Below, piece by piece: positions 55,606-64,000 of a DNA stretch of 64,000 nt. The first letter of the stretch is position 1. Each line of letters opens with the position of its first letter. The DNA comes from Gilliamella sp. WF3-4 (GTDB lineage Bacteria > Pseudomonadota > Gammaproteobacteria > Enterobacterales > Orbaceae): positions 1 through 64,000 of the forward strand of contig NZ_LZGW01000030.1 of NCBI RefSeq assembly GCF_001690275.1. Direction: 5' to 3'. A program made the translations under genes and the position numbers. Under the pieces are notes generated by a model that was not told the origin of the DNA, made no database searches, and saw only the letters and a list, made by a program, of their open reading frames with translations.

Positions 55606-56196
55606 TTGTTAGATTTTACTTACCCAAATGCAACACTGATTGCTGGCGTTGATGAAGTTGGTCGAGGTCCGCTTTGTGGTGATGTGGTTACCGCTGCGGT
55701 TATCTTAGATCCTAACAAGCCCATTATAGGCTTAACTGACTCTAAAAAGCTAACTGAAAAAAAGCGTGAGCAATTATTTGATATAATTAAGCAAGATGCT
55801 TTAGCTTGGAGCATTGCAAGGGCATCTGTAGACGAAATAGATAAATTGAATATACTACATGCTACCATGCTTGCTATGCAACGTGCGGTATCGGCATTAC
55901 CCATAAAGCCCAATTTTGTGTTAGTTGATGGCAATCGTTGTCCAGATTTTGGTATTCAAACTCAAGCGGTAATTAAAGGGGATTTGTTGGTGGCCGAAAT
56001 CAGTGCAGCTTCCATCTTAGCTAAAGTTACTCGTGATCGTGAAATGGTTGAGCTTGATAAGTTGTATCCACAATATGGTCTTGCTAAGCATAAAGGTTAT
56101 CCAACTAAAGCGCATTTAGCTGCAATAAAAGAACATGGTATTAATCATTTATATCGTAAAAGTTTTGCACCAGTTAAGCGTTTAGCCGTATTTTAA
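55606..56196 (+). CDS. rnhB: ribonuclease HII
   Basis: 196 residues from TTG 55606 (adjacent to the lpxB stop). Catalytic [17 protein letters not shown] (DE), [27 protein letters not shown] (D) and [12 protein letters not shown] (D). Removes ribonucleotides from DNA. The last of the fabZ-lpxA-lpxB-rnhB cluster; converges with the next gene with 1 bp between stops. Confidence 0.96.
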   Translation: MLDFTYPNATLIAGVDEVGRGPLCGDVVTAAVILDPNKPIIGLTDSKKLTEKKREQLFDIIKQDALAWSIARASVDEIDKLNILHATMLAMQRAVSALPIKPNFVLVDGNRCPDFGIQTQAVIKGDLLVAEISAASILAKVTRDREMVELDKLYPQYGLAKHKGYPTKAHLAAIKEHGINHLYRKSFAPVKRLAVF

Positions 56197-56197
56197 T

Positions 56198-56800
56198 TTA
56201 CCATTGTTTGTCAACTGTTGTCAGTAAGGGGGAATTAAAAATAGAAACTGGTGAAATAACCGTTTCTTGATAAGGAATTTTGTTTCCATAACGCTCTTTT
56301 AATTTTTTCTTCACGACAGGTGATGAAAGATTAAAATCTTTGATAGTTTGTAATTGGCCAATTTTCAATTTCAAAGCCTTATCATAAATTTTCCAGATTA
56401 ACTCAGAACAATAGATATAATTATTGTCCCAACCAAACCAGATATCATAAGGTTTGCCTTCAAAACTACTTGCGACTTGCTTTAATTTAGCAATTTCGCT
56501 ATGGGATAGATTGTGATTTTTTAAACGTTTTATGATGTAGTTTTTATTTTTACCACGTGCAATCCAACTATTTAGTGGTGTATAAACGACTTTATTAGCA
56601 GCTTCAAAAACATATGGCTTACCATTATTTTTAATAAAAATAATTCCCATATGACTGTATGGAGAGTTTGTAGCTTGTTCAACTGCCAGGCTTTGTCTTG
56701 ATTGTGAGGATTGAAAAATAATATCCCCATCTTGAGGTTTATAACTAGCAATACTAATAAAGCTAGCTAAAGACAGCATAAACAATATAACAAAACGCAT
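56198..56800 (-). CDS. yiiX: YiiX/YebB-like permuted papain-fold protein
   Basis: 200 residues with a signal peptide (FVILFMLSLASFISIASYKP). DGDIIFQSSQSRQSLAVEQA, then NSPYSHMGIIFIKN (catalytic His), EAANKVVYTPLNSWIARG and NYIYCSELIWKIYD (catalytic Cys) match the E. coli YiiX arrangement of a circularly permuted NlpC/P60-like thiol hydrolase. Substrate unknown; presumably periplasmic. Confidence 0.85.
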   Translation of the reverse strand: MRFVILFMLSLASFISIASYKPQDGDIIFQSSQSRQSLAVEQATNSPYSHMGIIFIKNNGKPYVFEAANKVVYTPLNSWIARGKNKNYIIKRLKNHNLSHSEIAKLKQVASSFEGKPYDIWFGWDNNYIYCSELIWKIYDKALKLKIGQLQTIKDFNLSSPVVKKKLKERYGNKIPYQETVISPVSIFNSPLLTTVDKQW

Positions 56801-56895
56801 TAAATTTACCTTTAGCTGTAAATAATGCTATAAATTATAAAATAAAATAGCCACTTATAAAATAGTGTTTTGTAAGTAGCTATTTAAATGGGAAA

Positions 56896-58185
56896 CTAGT
56901 CTTGATGAGTAAAGATAGAAGCAAATTTATTTTTATACGTTTCTTTACTGGTTTTAGCGAATCGAATTGTTTTGAATATACCCAATAAGCTTGCTTGATG
57001 CATGCGGTACAATAGGCGATGGATCGTTAAAGCAAAAAAGCCTTTAACGCTCATTTCTCCTTTTCCAGCAATTTTAACCACACCTTGAGCGGTATCATGC
57101 AAAGAAATAATTGTTCCATTATCTGTATAACTGAATGATTTCATGGATTTATTATTTAACATGTTAACAATGTTTTCATAACAAATTTTTGCCATTTGAT
57201 GTGCGGCTTGTGCGGTAGCGGGAGCGGCTCGTCCGCTGTCTTGCATTGCGTAAGCACAATCACCAATAACAAAAATATTATCATCACGTGTTGTTTGTAA
57301 TGTTGGTTTTACTACAAGCTGATTAGAACGACTTGATTCTAATCCGGCAATATCTTTTAAATAATCAGGTGCTTTTACCCCAGCAGTCCAGATCATAATA
57401 TCTGCGTGAATGGTATCGCCTTCTTTTGGATAAAAGCCATCACTTTCCGCTTTAGTGATCATGGTTTTTGTTAATACGCGAATGCCACGGTTTTGTAAAG
57501 TTTCAGTGATACTTAATGCTGTTTTTTCAGGTAGGGCAGGTAAAATACGATCAGTTGCTTCAATAACGGATACATCTAGTAAATCTGAACACATTTTATT
57601 GTGACCACAAGCGCCGAATGTTTCAACCATGTGTGGTAATTCAGAGGCTAATTCAACACCTGTTGCACCGCCACCAACAATAGCAATACGAATTTTATCT
57701 TCAGTTTTTTCTTGTTTTTCATCAATAATTGAACAAAAACCAGCAAATTTGGCAATCAGTGTTTCACGTAAACGAATTGCAGCATTTTGGTCATCTAAAA
57801 AGATACAATGCTCTTTAACACCAGGTGTGCCAAAATCGTTTGAGGTACTTCCTATTGCTACAACTAAAATATCATAGGGTACAGAGATAGATTCGTTGTT
57901 TAAATCTTCAATAATAACTTGTTTTTCTTCACGGTTAAGATCTTTAAATGTACCTTGTGTAAATTGGAAGCTGTGTTGTTGCCCTTGTGTAGCATAATCA
58001 ATTTTATCAGCTTGTTCGTTCAAAACACCTGTGGCAAATTCATGTAATAAAGGTTTCCACAAGTGATAGCTGTTTTTATCAATTAGTCTAATTTCGGCTT
58101 GGTTGTCTTTACCTAGTTTATCGCCAAGGTCTGTAGCTAGCTCTAAACCACCGGCTCCACCACCAATAATTATTATTTTTTTCAT
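56896..58185 (-). CDS. ndh: NADH dehydrogenase type II
   Basis: 429 residues. FAD-binding GGGAGGLELATDLGDKLG at the N-terminus, NADH-binding RIAIVGGGATGVELASELPH, and a late GDCAYAMQDSGRAAPATAQA FAD motif. A C-terminal amphipathic helix (RLLYRMHQASLLGIFKTIRF) anchors it to the inner membrane. It oxidises NADH and reduces quinone without proton pumping. Two FNR-like boxes lie upstream. Confidence 0.96.
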   Translation of the reverse strand: MKKIIIIGGGAGGLELATDLGDKLGKDNQAEIRLIDKNSYHLWKPLLHEFATGVLNEQADKIDYATQGQQHSFQFTQGTFKDLNREEKQVIIEDLNNESISVPYDILVVAIGSTSNDFGTPGVKEHCIFLDDQNAAIRLRETLIAKFAGFCSIIDEKQEKTEDKIRIAIVGGGATGVELASELPHMVETFGACGHNKMCSDLLDVSVIEATDRILPALPEKTALSITETLQNRGIRVLTKTMITKAESDGFYPKEGDTIHADIMIWTAGVKAPDYLKDIAGLESSRSNQLVVKPTLQTTRDDNIFVIGDCAYAMQDSGRAAPATAQAAHQMAKICYENIVNMLNNKSMKSFSYTDNGTIISLHDTAQGVVKIAGKGEMSVKGFFALTIHRLLYRMHQASLLGIFKTIRFAKTSKETYKNKFASIFTHQD

Positions 58186-58254
58186 AAATTTCGAACCTTA
58201 TCGTATATTAATTGAAAATATCATACTAAATAAGTAGGTTTTTATCTATTTCTT

Positions 58255-58310
58255 TTAACTAATATCAATTATAAATAAAACCTATTAAAGTGATGTTTTA
58301 TAATTATCAA
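58255..58310. promoter_or_regulatory. two FNR-like boxes upstream of ndh
   Basis: TTTAT-AATT-ATCAA (58297-58310) and TTAAC-TAAT-ATCAA (58255-58268) match the FNR consensus TTGAT-N4-ATCAA at 9/10 and 8/10 positions. E. coli ndh is likewise repressed anaerobically by FNR from two sites. The remaining part of 58186-58536 is AT-rich divergent promoter sequence. Confidence 0.5.
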
Positions 58311-58536
58311 AATTTATTTAAAAGTTAAATAGAATATAGCCATATTGACTATTCATAATGTTAATATATTCTTATTTTTTAAAATAAAAATTCTGCTTTA
58401 GTTGTTGAAATAAAGCATTTTTGGTATAACCTATAATATAGTAATCGTTACAATTTAAGTATGTAAAATCTGTAATGCATACCATCGTCCTAATTGTTTA
58501 GGTCTTATCTAATCATTATCACTCTATACAAAATTT

Positions 58537-59508
58537 ATGAATAAAAAAATTTTTATTACGATTGTGTTAATTGTTATTTTAATCTCAATGACAATTTTAA
58601 TTCGCTCACACAATAGTCAGCTTATCTTACAAGGTGAGGTTGATGCGCCTAATGTTAGTATTTCGTCAAAAGCTAAAGGACGGGTGCAGGCTATCCATGT
58701 TAATCGAGGCGATGATGTAAAACCAAACGATATATTAATAACGCTCGATAGCCCAGAGTTATTAGCACAAGTTAAAGCCGCACAAGCAGCATGTGATCAA
58801 GCTCAAGCTCAAGTTACACTTTCTAAGCACGGCACACGTGAAGAAAGTATTCGCTACTATCAAGCATTACTTCAACAAGCTAAAGTTGCTTATGCTAATG
58901 CCACTAAAGAGTATGATCGCAATAAAGCTATTTTTAGTAAGGGTTATGTTTCTCAATCAATCTTAGATAATGCATTAAAAATACGTGATGAAGCCTTTCA
59001 ACAAGTTCTGTCGGCACAAGCTAATTTAGATCAAGCGCAAAATGGGGATCGCATTGAGCAACGTGAAATTTACGATGCAAAATTAAAAGAGGCGCAAGAG
59101 CAACTTAAACAATTACAAATTCAATATGATGATTTACAAGTAAAAGCACCTGTCGCAGGTGAAGTTGGTTCGATACCTGCTGAAGTTGGTGAGTTATTTA
59201 ATGCCAATAGCCCACTGTTAACTGTCATTCAGCTACCACAGGCTTACTTTATATTTAATATTCGCGAAAACATTATGCCCAATATTCATAAAGGTGATCA
59301 TGTTAAGCTTGAAGTGCCCGCACTCGGCAATAAAAAAATTGAGGCTGAAGTTCGTTATATTGCGCCCATGGGTGATTATGCAACAAAACGGGCAACGCGA
59401 GCTACTGGTGATTTTGATTTAAAAACCTTTGAAGTTAGGCTTTATCCAACAAAGCCTATTACTAATTTACGTGCAGGTATGAGCACATTATGGAAAATAG
59501 ACAATTAA
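58537..59508 (+). CDS. HlyD-family periplasmic adaptor protein
   Basis: 323 residues. Inner membrane anchor (FITIVLIVILISMTILIRSH), a lipoyl/barrel-like start LILQGEVDAPNVSISSKAKG, a coiled-coil hairpin (about residues 90-185) and the second lipoyl half LQVKAPVAGEVGSIPAEVGE. It should connect an inner-membrane exporter to TolC, as YhiI/YbhG do. It overlaps the next gene by 19 nt. No outer-membrane or ATPase gene is nearby. Confidence 0.85.
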   Translation: MNKKIFITIVLIVILISMTILIRSHNSQLILQGEVDAPNVSISSKAKGRVQAIHVNRGDDVKPNDILITLDSPELLAQVKAAQAACDQAQAQVTLSKHGTREESIRYYQALLQQAKVAYANATKEYDRNKAIFSKGYVSQSILDNALKIRDEAFQQVLSAQANLDQAQNGDRIEQREIYDAKLKEAQEQLKQLQIQYDDLQVKAPVAGEVGSIPAEVGELFNANSPLLTVIQLPQAYFIFNIRENIMPNIHKGDHVKLEVPALGNKKIEAEVRYIAPMGDYATKRATRATGDFDLKTFEVRLYPTKPITNLRAGMSTLWKIDN

Positions 59509-60629
59509 TTGGGGATTTTTGGCATCGCTTTAAACAAGCGTTTAATGCTGAAATACCCACCATTTTTAAACGATTTACTTTCCATTGGCTAATGTGGATT
59601 TTGCCACTAATTATTTTTGTATTAATCAGTAGCATATTCCACCGCGGTGTGCTATTTGATCTACCTGTTGGCTATATAGATCATGATAAAAGTGTTTTAT
59701 CACGTGAAATTGTGCGCAATCTTAATTCGGGTGCACATGCAAGCCTTGTTAACTATGATAGCCAGCTTTCAGAGGCCGAGCGCGATTTGCGAAAAGCAAA
59801 AATTTACGCCATTTTTTATATTCCCCCTAATTTTGAAGCAGATGTATTAGCTGGCCGTCAGCCCACTCCAATGCTATATTACAATGCGTTATACTATAGT
59901 GCGGGCTTGTATTCTATTATGGACTATTCTGGCCTTATTGCCGCATTAAATACTCAATACCGTACCACAATGGCAACCAGCATTGGGATAGCAGTCCCCA
60001 AGCTTGCAAAAGTGAATTTTAATTATGATGGACTGTTTAATGCTAGCGGTAATTCTATGTACTTTCAGCAATTCTCGGCTGTGGTACATTTACTACAGTT
60101 ATTTGTTGTTACAACAACGATTCATATATTAGCGCAATTACCTAAACGAACGCGTCCAAACTACCCTTTTGTTTTAGGTAAATTAGCCCCTTATACCATT
60201 TGGTTTACGATGTTACTTATTTTTGAAATTGCTATGCTGGTTTTATTTTCTGATGCGCGTGTATCAGGATCCCCCTTTGCAATGATGATAGTGGTGTTTT
60301 TCTATGTTATTGCTGCGCAAAGTATCGGTATTTTGCTGTACACTTTTACAAAAACGCCAATTGATGCTTATTCCTATATCGGCCTTTTAGTTGGGTTGGC
60401 GCTAACTTATTCGGGCATTGTTGTGCCAGAACTATCAATGCCATGGATTGCCAGATTCATTTCATCTTTAGAGCCATTAACTTATGCACTTAATAAACTG
60501 TTTGATCTGTTTTTACGTCACTCTAGCTATCTTTCAGTGCTAAAAGTCTGTGGTATTTTAATGATCTATCCAATAATTATTACGGTGTTAGTAAGAAAAC
60601 GTCTAGTAAGACGACTACATTCACAGTAA
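59490..60629 (+). CDS. ABC-2 type permease, first of two
   Basis: 379 residues with an N-terminal membrane segment (FHWLMWILPLIIFVLISSIF), a large periplasmic loop (YIDHDKSVLSREIVRNLNSG, AKIYAIFYIPPNFEADVL) and five C-terminal membrane segments (APYTIWFTMLLIFEIAMLVL). This is the ABC2_membrane_3 layout (YhhJ/YbhR type). It overlaps the HlyD gene by 19 nt. It requires an ATPase supplied from elsewhere; substrate unknown. Confidence 0.85.
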   Translation: MENRQLIGDFWHRFKQAFNAEIPTIFKRFTFHWLMWILPLIIFVLISSIFHRGVLFDLPVGYIDHDKSVLSREIVRNLNSGAHASLVNYDSQLSEAERDLRKAKIYAIFYIPPNFEADVLAGRQPTPMLYYNALYYSAGLYSIMDYSGLIAALNTQYRTTMATSIGIAVPKLAKVNFNYDGLFNASGNSMYFQQFSAVVHLLQLFVVTTTIHILAQLPKRTRPNYPFVLGKLAPYTIWFTMLLIFEIAMLVLFSDARVSGSPFAMMIVVFFYVIAAQSIGILLYTFTKTPIDAYSYIGLLVGLALTYSGIVVPELSMPWIARFISSLEPLTYALNKLFDLFLRHSSYLSVLKVCGILMIYPIIITVLVRKRLVRRLHSQ

Positions 60630-60643
60630 GAGGAAATACCAAG

Positions 60644-61798
60644 ATGCTTAAAATATTTTGGTCTTCATTTGTAAAAATATTTTTGCTTATGTTAGTGAGA
60701 CCAAGGTGGTTATTGTTAATCTTATCTGTCTCATTGATGAGTTTAGTTTATAGTAATGGAACTATAACCAGCTTGCCAGTAGCCATCGTCGATCAAGATC
60801 ATACACCAACAAGTCGAGGTTTAATTCGCTCTTTAAATACTAGCTCTAAAATCGAGACCATCATATATGAAAGCTCTCTACAAGCTTATGATGATATTAA
60901 TAATCATAAACTGTTTGCGGTATTTACTATTCCAAGAGATTTTGAAAAACGATTATTAAAGGGCGAAGAGGTCACAATTCCTGCATACGGCGATGCCTCA
61001 AGCCGTTTAGCTAATGGCTTAATACAAGTTGATATAAAAGGAATCTATCAACAGATATTAACTGAATATAATACTAGAATAATGCGTAATAGTGGTTTTT
61101 CAGATAAGCAGATTAAGATTATTTTATCGCCAATTAATGGTCAAACTGAACCACTTTATAATGCGGGGGTTAGCTTTGCTGCCATTACTTTTCCTGGCTT
61201 ATTAGTGATGTTATTGCAACACTCATTTTTAATTGCTTCAACGCGTACTAACATTACTTTAAACTCACTACCGAAAGGTAAACCACCGAAAATAGTCATA
61301 TTTGGTAGTTTATGTGGTCTTATACCGATCTGGTTATTTTTATCCATTGTTCTGTTTGGTTTATGGCCTTGGGCACTTGGCTATCGACAACTCGCCAATA
61401 TTCCAGAAATTTTAATCATGACATTTCCATTATTGCTTGGTGTTTTAGGGCTCAGTAAATTGCTGACTGAATGTTTACGTAAAACCGAAATGATCTATTT
61501 GACACTCGCATTTTTGACAACACCCGTATTTTATTTATCGGGTACAATTTGGCCACTTGATGCCATGCCTTTTGGGGTACAAATAGTTTCTAAAATGTTA
61601 CCATCAACTTGGGCAACTAATATGATAGCAGGTGTCAATCAAATGGGATTAAGCTTAAAAGATAATTTATTTAATGTATTTATGATTTTGTTGCTTGGGA
61701 TTATATACGGTTCACTAGGCTTTTTTATTGCAGCATTGCGAGAAGGTCGAGTAAGAAAATTTTTTAAAAACTCAACGTCTAAATATAGAAAAATATAA
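60644..61798 (+). CDS. ABC-2 type permease, second of two
   Basis: 384 residues, same architecture and sequence style as its neighbour: membrane segment LLLILSVSLMSLVYSNGTIT, loop DQDHTPTSRGLIRSLNTSSK and FAVFTIPRDFEKRLLKGEEV, and C-terminal segments with YLSGTIWPLDAMP. The two permeases probably form a heterodimer. Starts 14 nt after the first, with AAGAGG. Confidence 0.85.
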   Translation: MLKIFWSSFVKIFLLMLVRPRWLLLILSVSLMSLVYSNGTITSLPVAIVDQDHTPTSRGLIRSLNTSSKIETIIYESSLQAYDDINNHKLFAVFTIPRDFEKRLLKGEEVTIPAYGDASSRLANGLIQVDIKGIYQQILTEYNTRIMRNSGFSDKQIKIILSPINGQTEPLYNAGVSFAAITFPGLLVMLLQHSFLIASTRTNITLNSLPKGKPPKIVIFGSLCGLIPIWLFLSIVLFGLWPWALGYRQLANIPEILIMTFPLLLGVLGLSKLLTECLRKTEMIYLTLAFLTTPVFYLSGTIWPLDAMPFGVQIVSKMLPSTWATNMIAGVNQMGLSLKDNLFNVFMILLLGIIYGSLGFFIAALREGRVRKFFKNSTSKYRKI

Positions 61799-62094
61799 TA
61801 ATCAATAGATTATCAATAATATAAAATATAAATCGAGTAGCTTATTGTTATTGGCTTTACTGATTGATATTAAATATTGCTATGATGATTTAAATTGATC
61901 GTTAATAACTTTTGATTAGTATAAGAGTGGTACAAGCTTAGTACAAGCAGTTCGGCTTGTTTTATTGGTTAATTTATTTTATTGTTTGAGAATTATCTTG
62001 AATTAGCATTTGTTTATTTAAATTTAATATCGTTTTACTTGTATTCGCGTTATACTAAATAAACTTATATACCACAGCAAAAGGAGACTTGATA

Positions 62095-62586
62095 ATGGAG
62101 TTTGATACTTCAGTTCTTTGCGATTATTACCCAGAAGATGTTAACGTTGTTGAACCAATATTTAGTAATTTTGGCGGTGTGACATCATTTTCAGGTCAAG
62201 CTGTAACAGTTAAATGTTTTGAAGATAACGGGCTACTATACGAAATTTTACAATCGGACGGTTCAGGTAAAATACTTGTTATTGATGGTGGTGGTTCTGT
62301 TCGTCGTGCATTAATTGATGCAGAGCTAATCGATATTGCCGTGCAAAATCAGTGGGAAGGGATTATTGTTTATGGCGCTGTTCGTCAAGTTGATCACCTA
62401 GCTGAAGCTGACATTGGTATTCAAGCGCTGGCAGCAATTCCAGTTGGCGCTGAAGATCAAGGCATCGGTGAAATCGATATTCGAGTTAACTTTGGTGGCG
62501 TAACTTTCTTTTCTGGTGATTTTATCTATGCTGATAACACTGGTATTATTTTATCTGAAATTGCGCTCGAAATTGAAGATAAATAA
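62095..62586 (+). CDS. rraA: ribonuclease E activity regulator RraA
   Basis: 163 residues from the ATG at 62095 (AGGAG 8 nt upstream); a TTG 6 nt earlier is less likely. [60 protein letters not shown] and [20 protein letters not shown] follow the E. coli protein closely. It binds RNase E and restrains mRNA decay. Monocistronic; terminator at 62599. Confidence 0.95.
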   Translation: MEFDTSVLCDYYPEDVNVVEPIFSNFGGVTSFSGQAVTVKCFEDNGLLYEILQSDGSGKILVIDGGGSVRRALIDAELIDIAVQNQWEGIIVYGAVRQVDHLAEADIGIQALAAIPVGAEDQGIGEIDIRVNFGGVTFFSGDFIYADNTGIILSEIALEIEDK

Positions 62587-62598
62587 AAAATAACCTAT

Positions 62599-62627
62599 AC
62601 CGCCGAAGCCTATCGGCGGGTTTTATA
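62599..62627 (+). terminator. rraA terminator
   Basis: ACCGCCGA/TCGGCGGGT stem with a 6-nt loop and TTTTAT. Between rraA and the convergent dprA. Confidence 0.88.
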
Positions 62628-62674
62628 TTTAAATGCGCACTTTTCTAAAATTTTTAACAAGGATTTTGTTAATG

Positions 62675-63781
62675 CTAAATTATTCGATTACGAATATAAC
62701 CGCCAGTTACTGTTTTAATCAGTCCCTCTAATTCCATATCTAATAATTTCGTTGTCACTTCGGAAATCGGTAAATTGACTTGCTGAGCAATAATATCAAT
62801 AGGAATAGGTTGGTGGTGAATCACAGCAAAAATTTCCGGGTACAAAATAGAATGGCTTGGTGCTTCTTTAATTGAATTAAGCGAGTTATTTACTACTGAT
62901 AAATAGTTATAATAATGCTCTAAAATATCAGTAGGCTTAGAAACCAAATAAGCGCCTTGTTTAATTAAATAATGAGTTCCACTACAGTTTTCATTATCAA
63001 TATCGCTAGGTAAGGCAAAGACATCGCGATTTTGTTCAAGTGCATAGCGTGCTGTAATTAGTGAACCACTTTTTTCTGATGCTTCAATCACAAAAGTACC
63101 TAAACTTAATCCGCTAATAATTCGGTTTCGACGAGGGAAATAGACTGATCTGGCTTTTTCAAATGGTAGAAATTCAGAAACAATGGCGCCACCTTGTGAC
63201 AAAATATCATTGGCTAAGCTTAAATTTGATCTTGGGGCAATCTTGGCTAATCCACTGCCTAGAACTGCAATAGTCGGGCCAGATACTTCAAGCGCACCAC
63301 GATGGCAAATTGCATCTAACCCTAATGCCAGACCACTAGTTATAGTTAAACCATTCATAGCTAGTTCACCAGCAAAATATCGCCCCCATTGTGCTCCGTA
63401 TTCACTAAATTCGCGACTGCCCACCATTGCCAATTGAGGAGAATCTAATAACTGCCGATTACCTAAAACAAATAATAATAAAGGCGGAGAATCAATTTGC
63501 TTAAGTAGTAAGGGATAATCATTATCGCAATAGGCAATAAGATATTTTGGTGGAAAAGGTGAATCTAACCATTCAAGTATTGGCTCAAAATGTAGGTATG
63601 ATGTTTCATAAAAAAGCGCTAATTGAATGTCTGATAATCCTAGTTTATTTAATAGAAGAGAGACATCTTTTATGCTACTAGGTAAACCGTTAGCAAAAAG
63701 TTGCATAATTTTTTCAAAAATGGCTCGTTTTCCATATCTAAGCATTGAAATTCGTAATAAAAATTCATATTTACTCATCAT
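62675..63781 (-). CDS. dprA: DNA-processing protein DprA (Smf)
   Basis: 368 residues. The Rossmann-like DprA core: QLAMVGSREFSEYGAQWGRY, GLTITSGLALGLDAICHRGA, TIAVLGSGLAKIAPRSNLSL, ERSV-like ARSVYFPRRNRIISGLSLGT and EKSGSLITARYALEQNRDVF. A C-terminal winged-helix (HHQPIPIDIIAQQVNLPISE) closes it. It loads RecA onto incoming single-stranded DNA in transformation. Divergent from def, as in enterics. Confidence 0.95.
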   Translation of the reverse strand: MMSKYEFLLRISMLRYGKRAIFEKIMQLFANGLPSSIKDVSLLLNKLGLSDIQLALFYETSYLHFEPILEWLDSPFPPKYLIAYCDNDYPLLLKQIDSPPLLLFVLGNRQLLDSPQLAMVGSREFSEYGAQWGRYFAGELAMNGLTITSGLALGLDAICHRGALEVSGPTIAVLGSGLAKIAPRSNLSLANDILSQGGAIVSEFLPFEKARSVYFPRRNRIISGLSLGTFVIEASEKSGSLITARYALEQNRDVFALPSDIDNENCSGTHYLIKQGAYLVSKPTDILEHYYNYLSVVNNSLNSIKEAPSHSILYPEIFAVIHHQPIPIDIIAQQVNLPISEVTTKLLDMELEGLIKTVTGGYIRNRII

Positions 63782-63939
63782 AACCCTTTTTTATATACAG
63801 CTTAAACAGGCGTCATATCTTGAATTGATAAGATATATTTTATCAATAGCCAACAAGGGCTATTCATCAGTATGATAAATGTTTACAATGAATAATAGAT
63901 GGAATAAACCCGAAATTTGAGGAGTAGATCGAATAATTT

Positions 63940-64000
63940 ATGGCTATTTTACCAGTATTACGTTTTCCTGATGAGCGACTTCGCAAAGTTGCTAAGCCTG
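63940..64000 (+). CDS. def: peptide deformylase (5' end only)
   Basis: The first 20 codons, MAILPVLRFPDERLRKVAKP, match the start of peptide deformylase (E. coli VLHIPDERLRKVAKP). It removes formyl from nascent proteins. Cut by the window end; divergent from dprA, the conserved order. Confidence 0.93.
   Translation, partial: MAILPVLRFPDERLRKVAKP

Overview
The window is AT-rich gammaproteobacterial chromosome. Enteric-type gene orders (fxsA-groES-groEL, nagE/nagBAC, fabZ-lpxA-lpxB-rnhB, dprA/def) combined with very low GC suggest the family Orbaceae, for example a Gilliamella-like bee-gut symbiont. That assignment is an inference from gene content and base composition, not a database match.

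Region 1 (1-9.2 kb) is the 3' end of a contact-dependent growth inhibition (CDI) locus. A CdiA C-terminus with a VENN motif and its immunity gene are followed by a string of displaced toxin/immunity modules in different states. One is a largely intact orphan toxin with a DUF596-type immunity protein. One is an RNase A-like toxin cut by an IS407-type IS3-family element, with its immunity gene intact. One toxin has several lesions but keeps an intact immunity gene. One is a scrambled fragment ending in a membrane-active-type toxin that runs in frame into its immunity protein. A repeat of about 265 bp introduces at least two modules, and pretoxin sequence is shared by most of them. Region 2 (9.1-10.8 kb) is a graveyard of two IS3-family remnants.

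Region 3 (about 11.15-31.64 kb) is a 20.5-kb genomic island in the 3' end of tRNA-Phe(GAA). The last 23 nt of the tRNA gene recur at 11149-11171, along with about 370 bp of downstream sequence. The left arm carries a DUF1778/GNAT toxin-antitoxin pair, a SIR2-HerA anti-phage pair, a restriction-modification cassette (MvaI/BcnI-like endonuclease and C5 methyltransferase) and an ArdA antirestriction protein. A P4-type integrase and AlpA regulator lie in the middle. The right arm holds an uncharacterised run of exported proteins and lipoproteins, a PH-like protein, a short RadC/JAB protein, an EcsC-family protein, two YagK/YfjJ (inovirus Gp2-like) proteins and a protein with a ribbon-helix-helix-like tail. 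No phage structural genes are seen, so this is a satellite- or P4-like defence island.

Region 4 (31.6-64 kb) is core chromosome: tRNA-Phe, fxsA, groESL with a textbook sigma-32 promoter, a TelA-like plus ClpB-like pair whose first AAA domain is degenerate, mntP, pilW, rlmN, an M15 peptidase, a CpxAR-like two-component system, tRNA-His and tRNA-Pro, and asd. The N-acetylglucosamine regulon nagC-nagA-nagB/nagE follows, with CRP-like and NagC-like sites in the divergent promoter. Then come tusDC (no tusB), a lipoprotein-type fkpA, fabZ-lpxA-lpxB-rnhB, a yiiX-like gene, ndh with FNR-like boxes, a HlyD/ABC-2 permease exporter without an adjacent ATPase, rraA, dprA and the start of def.
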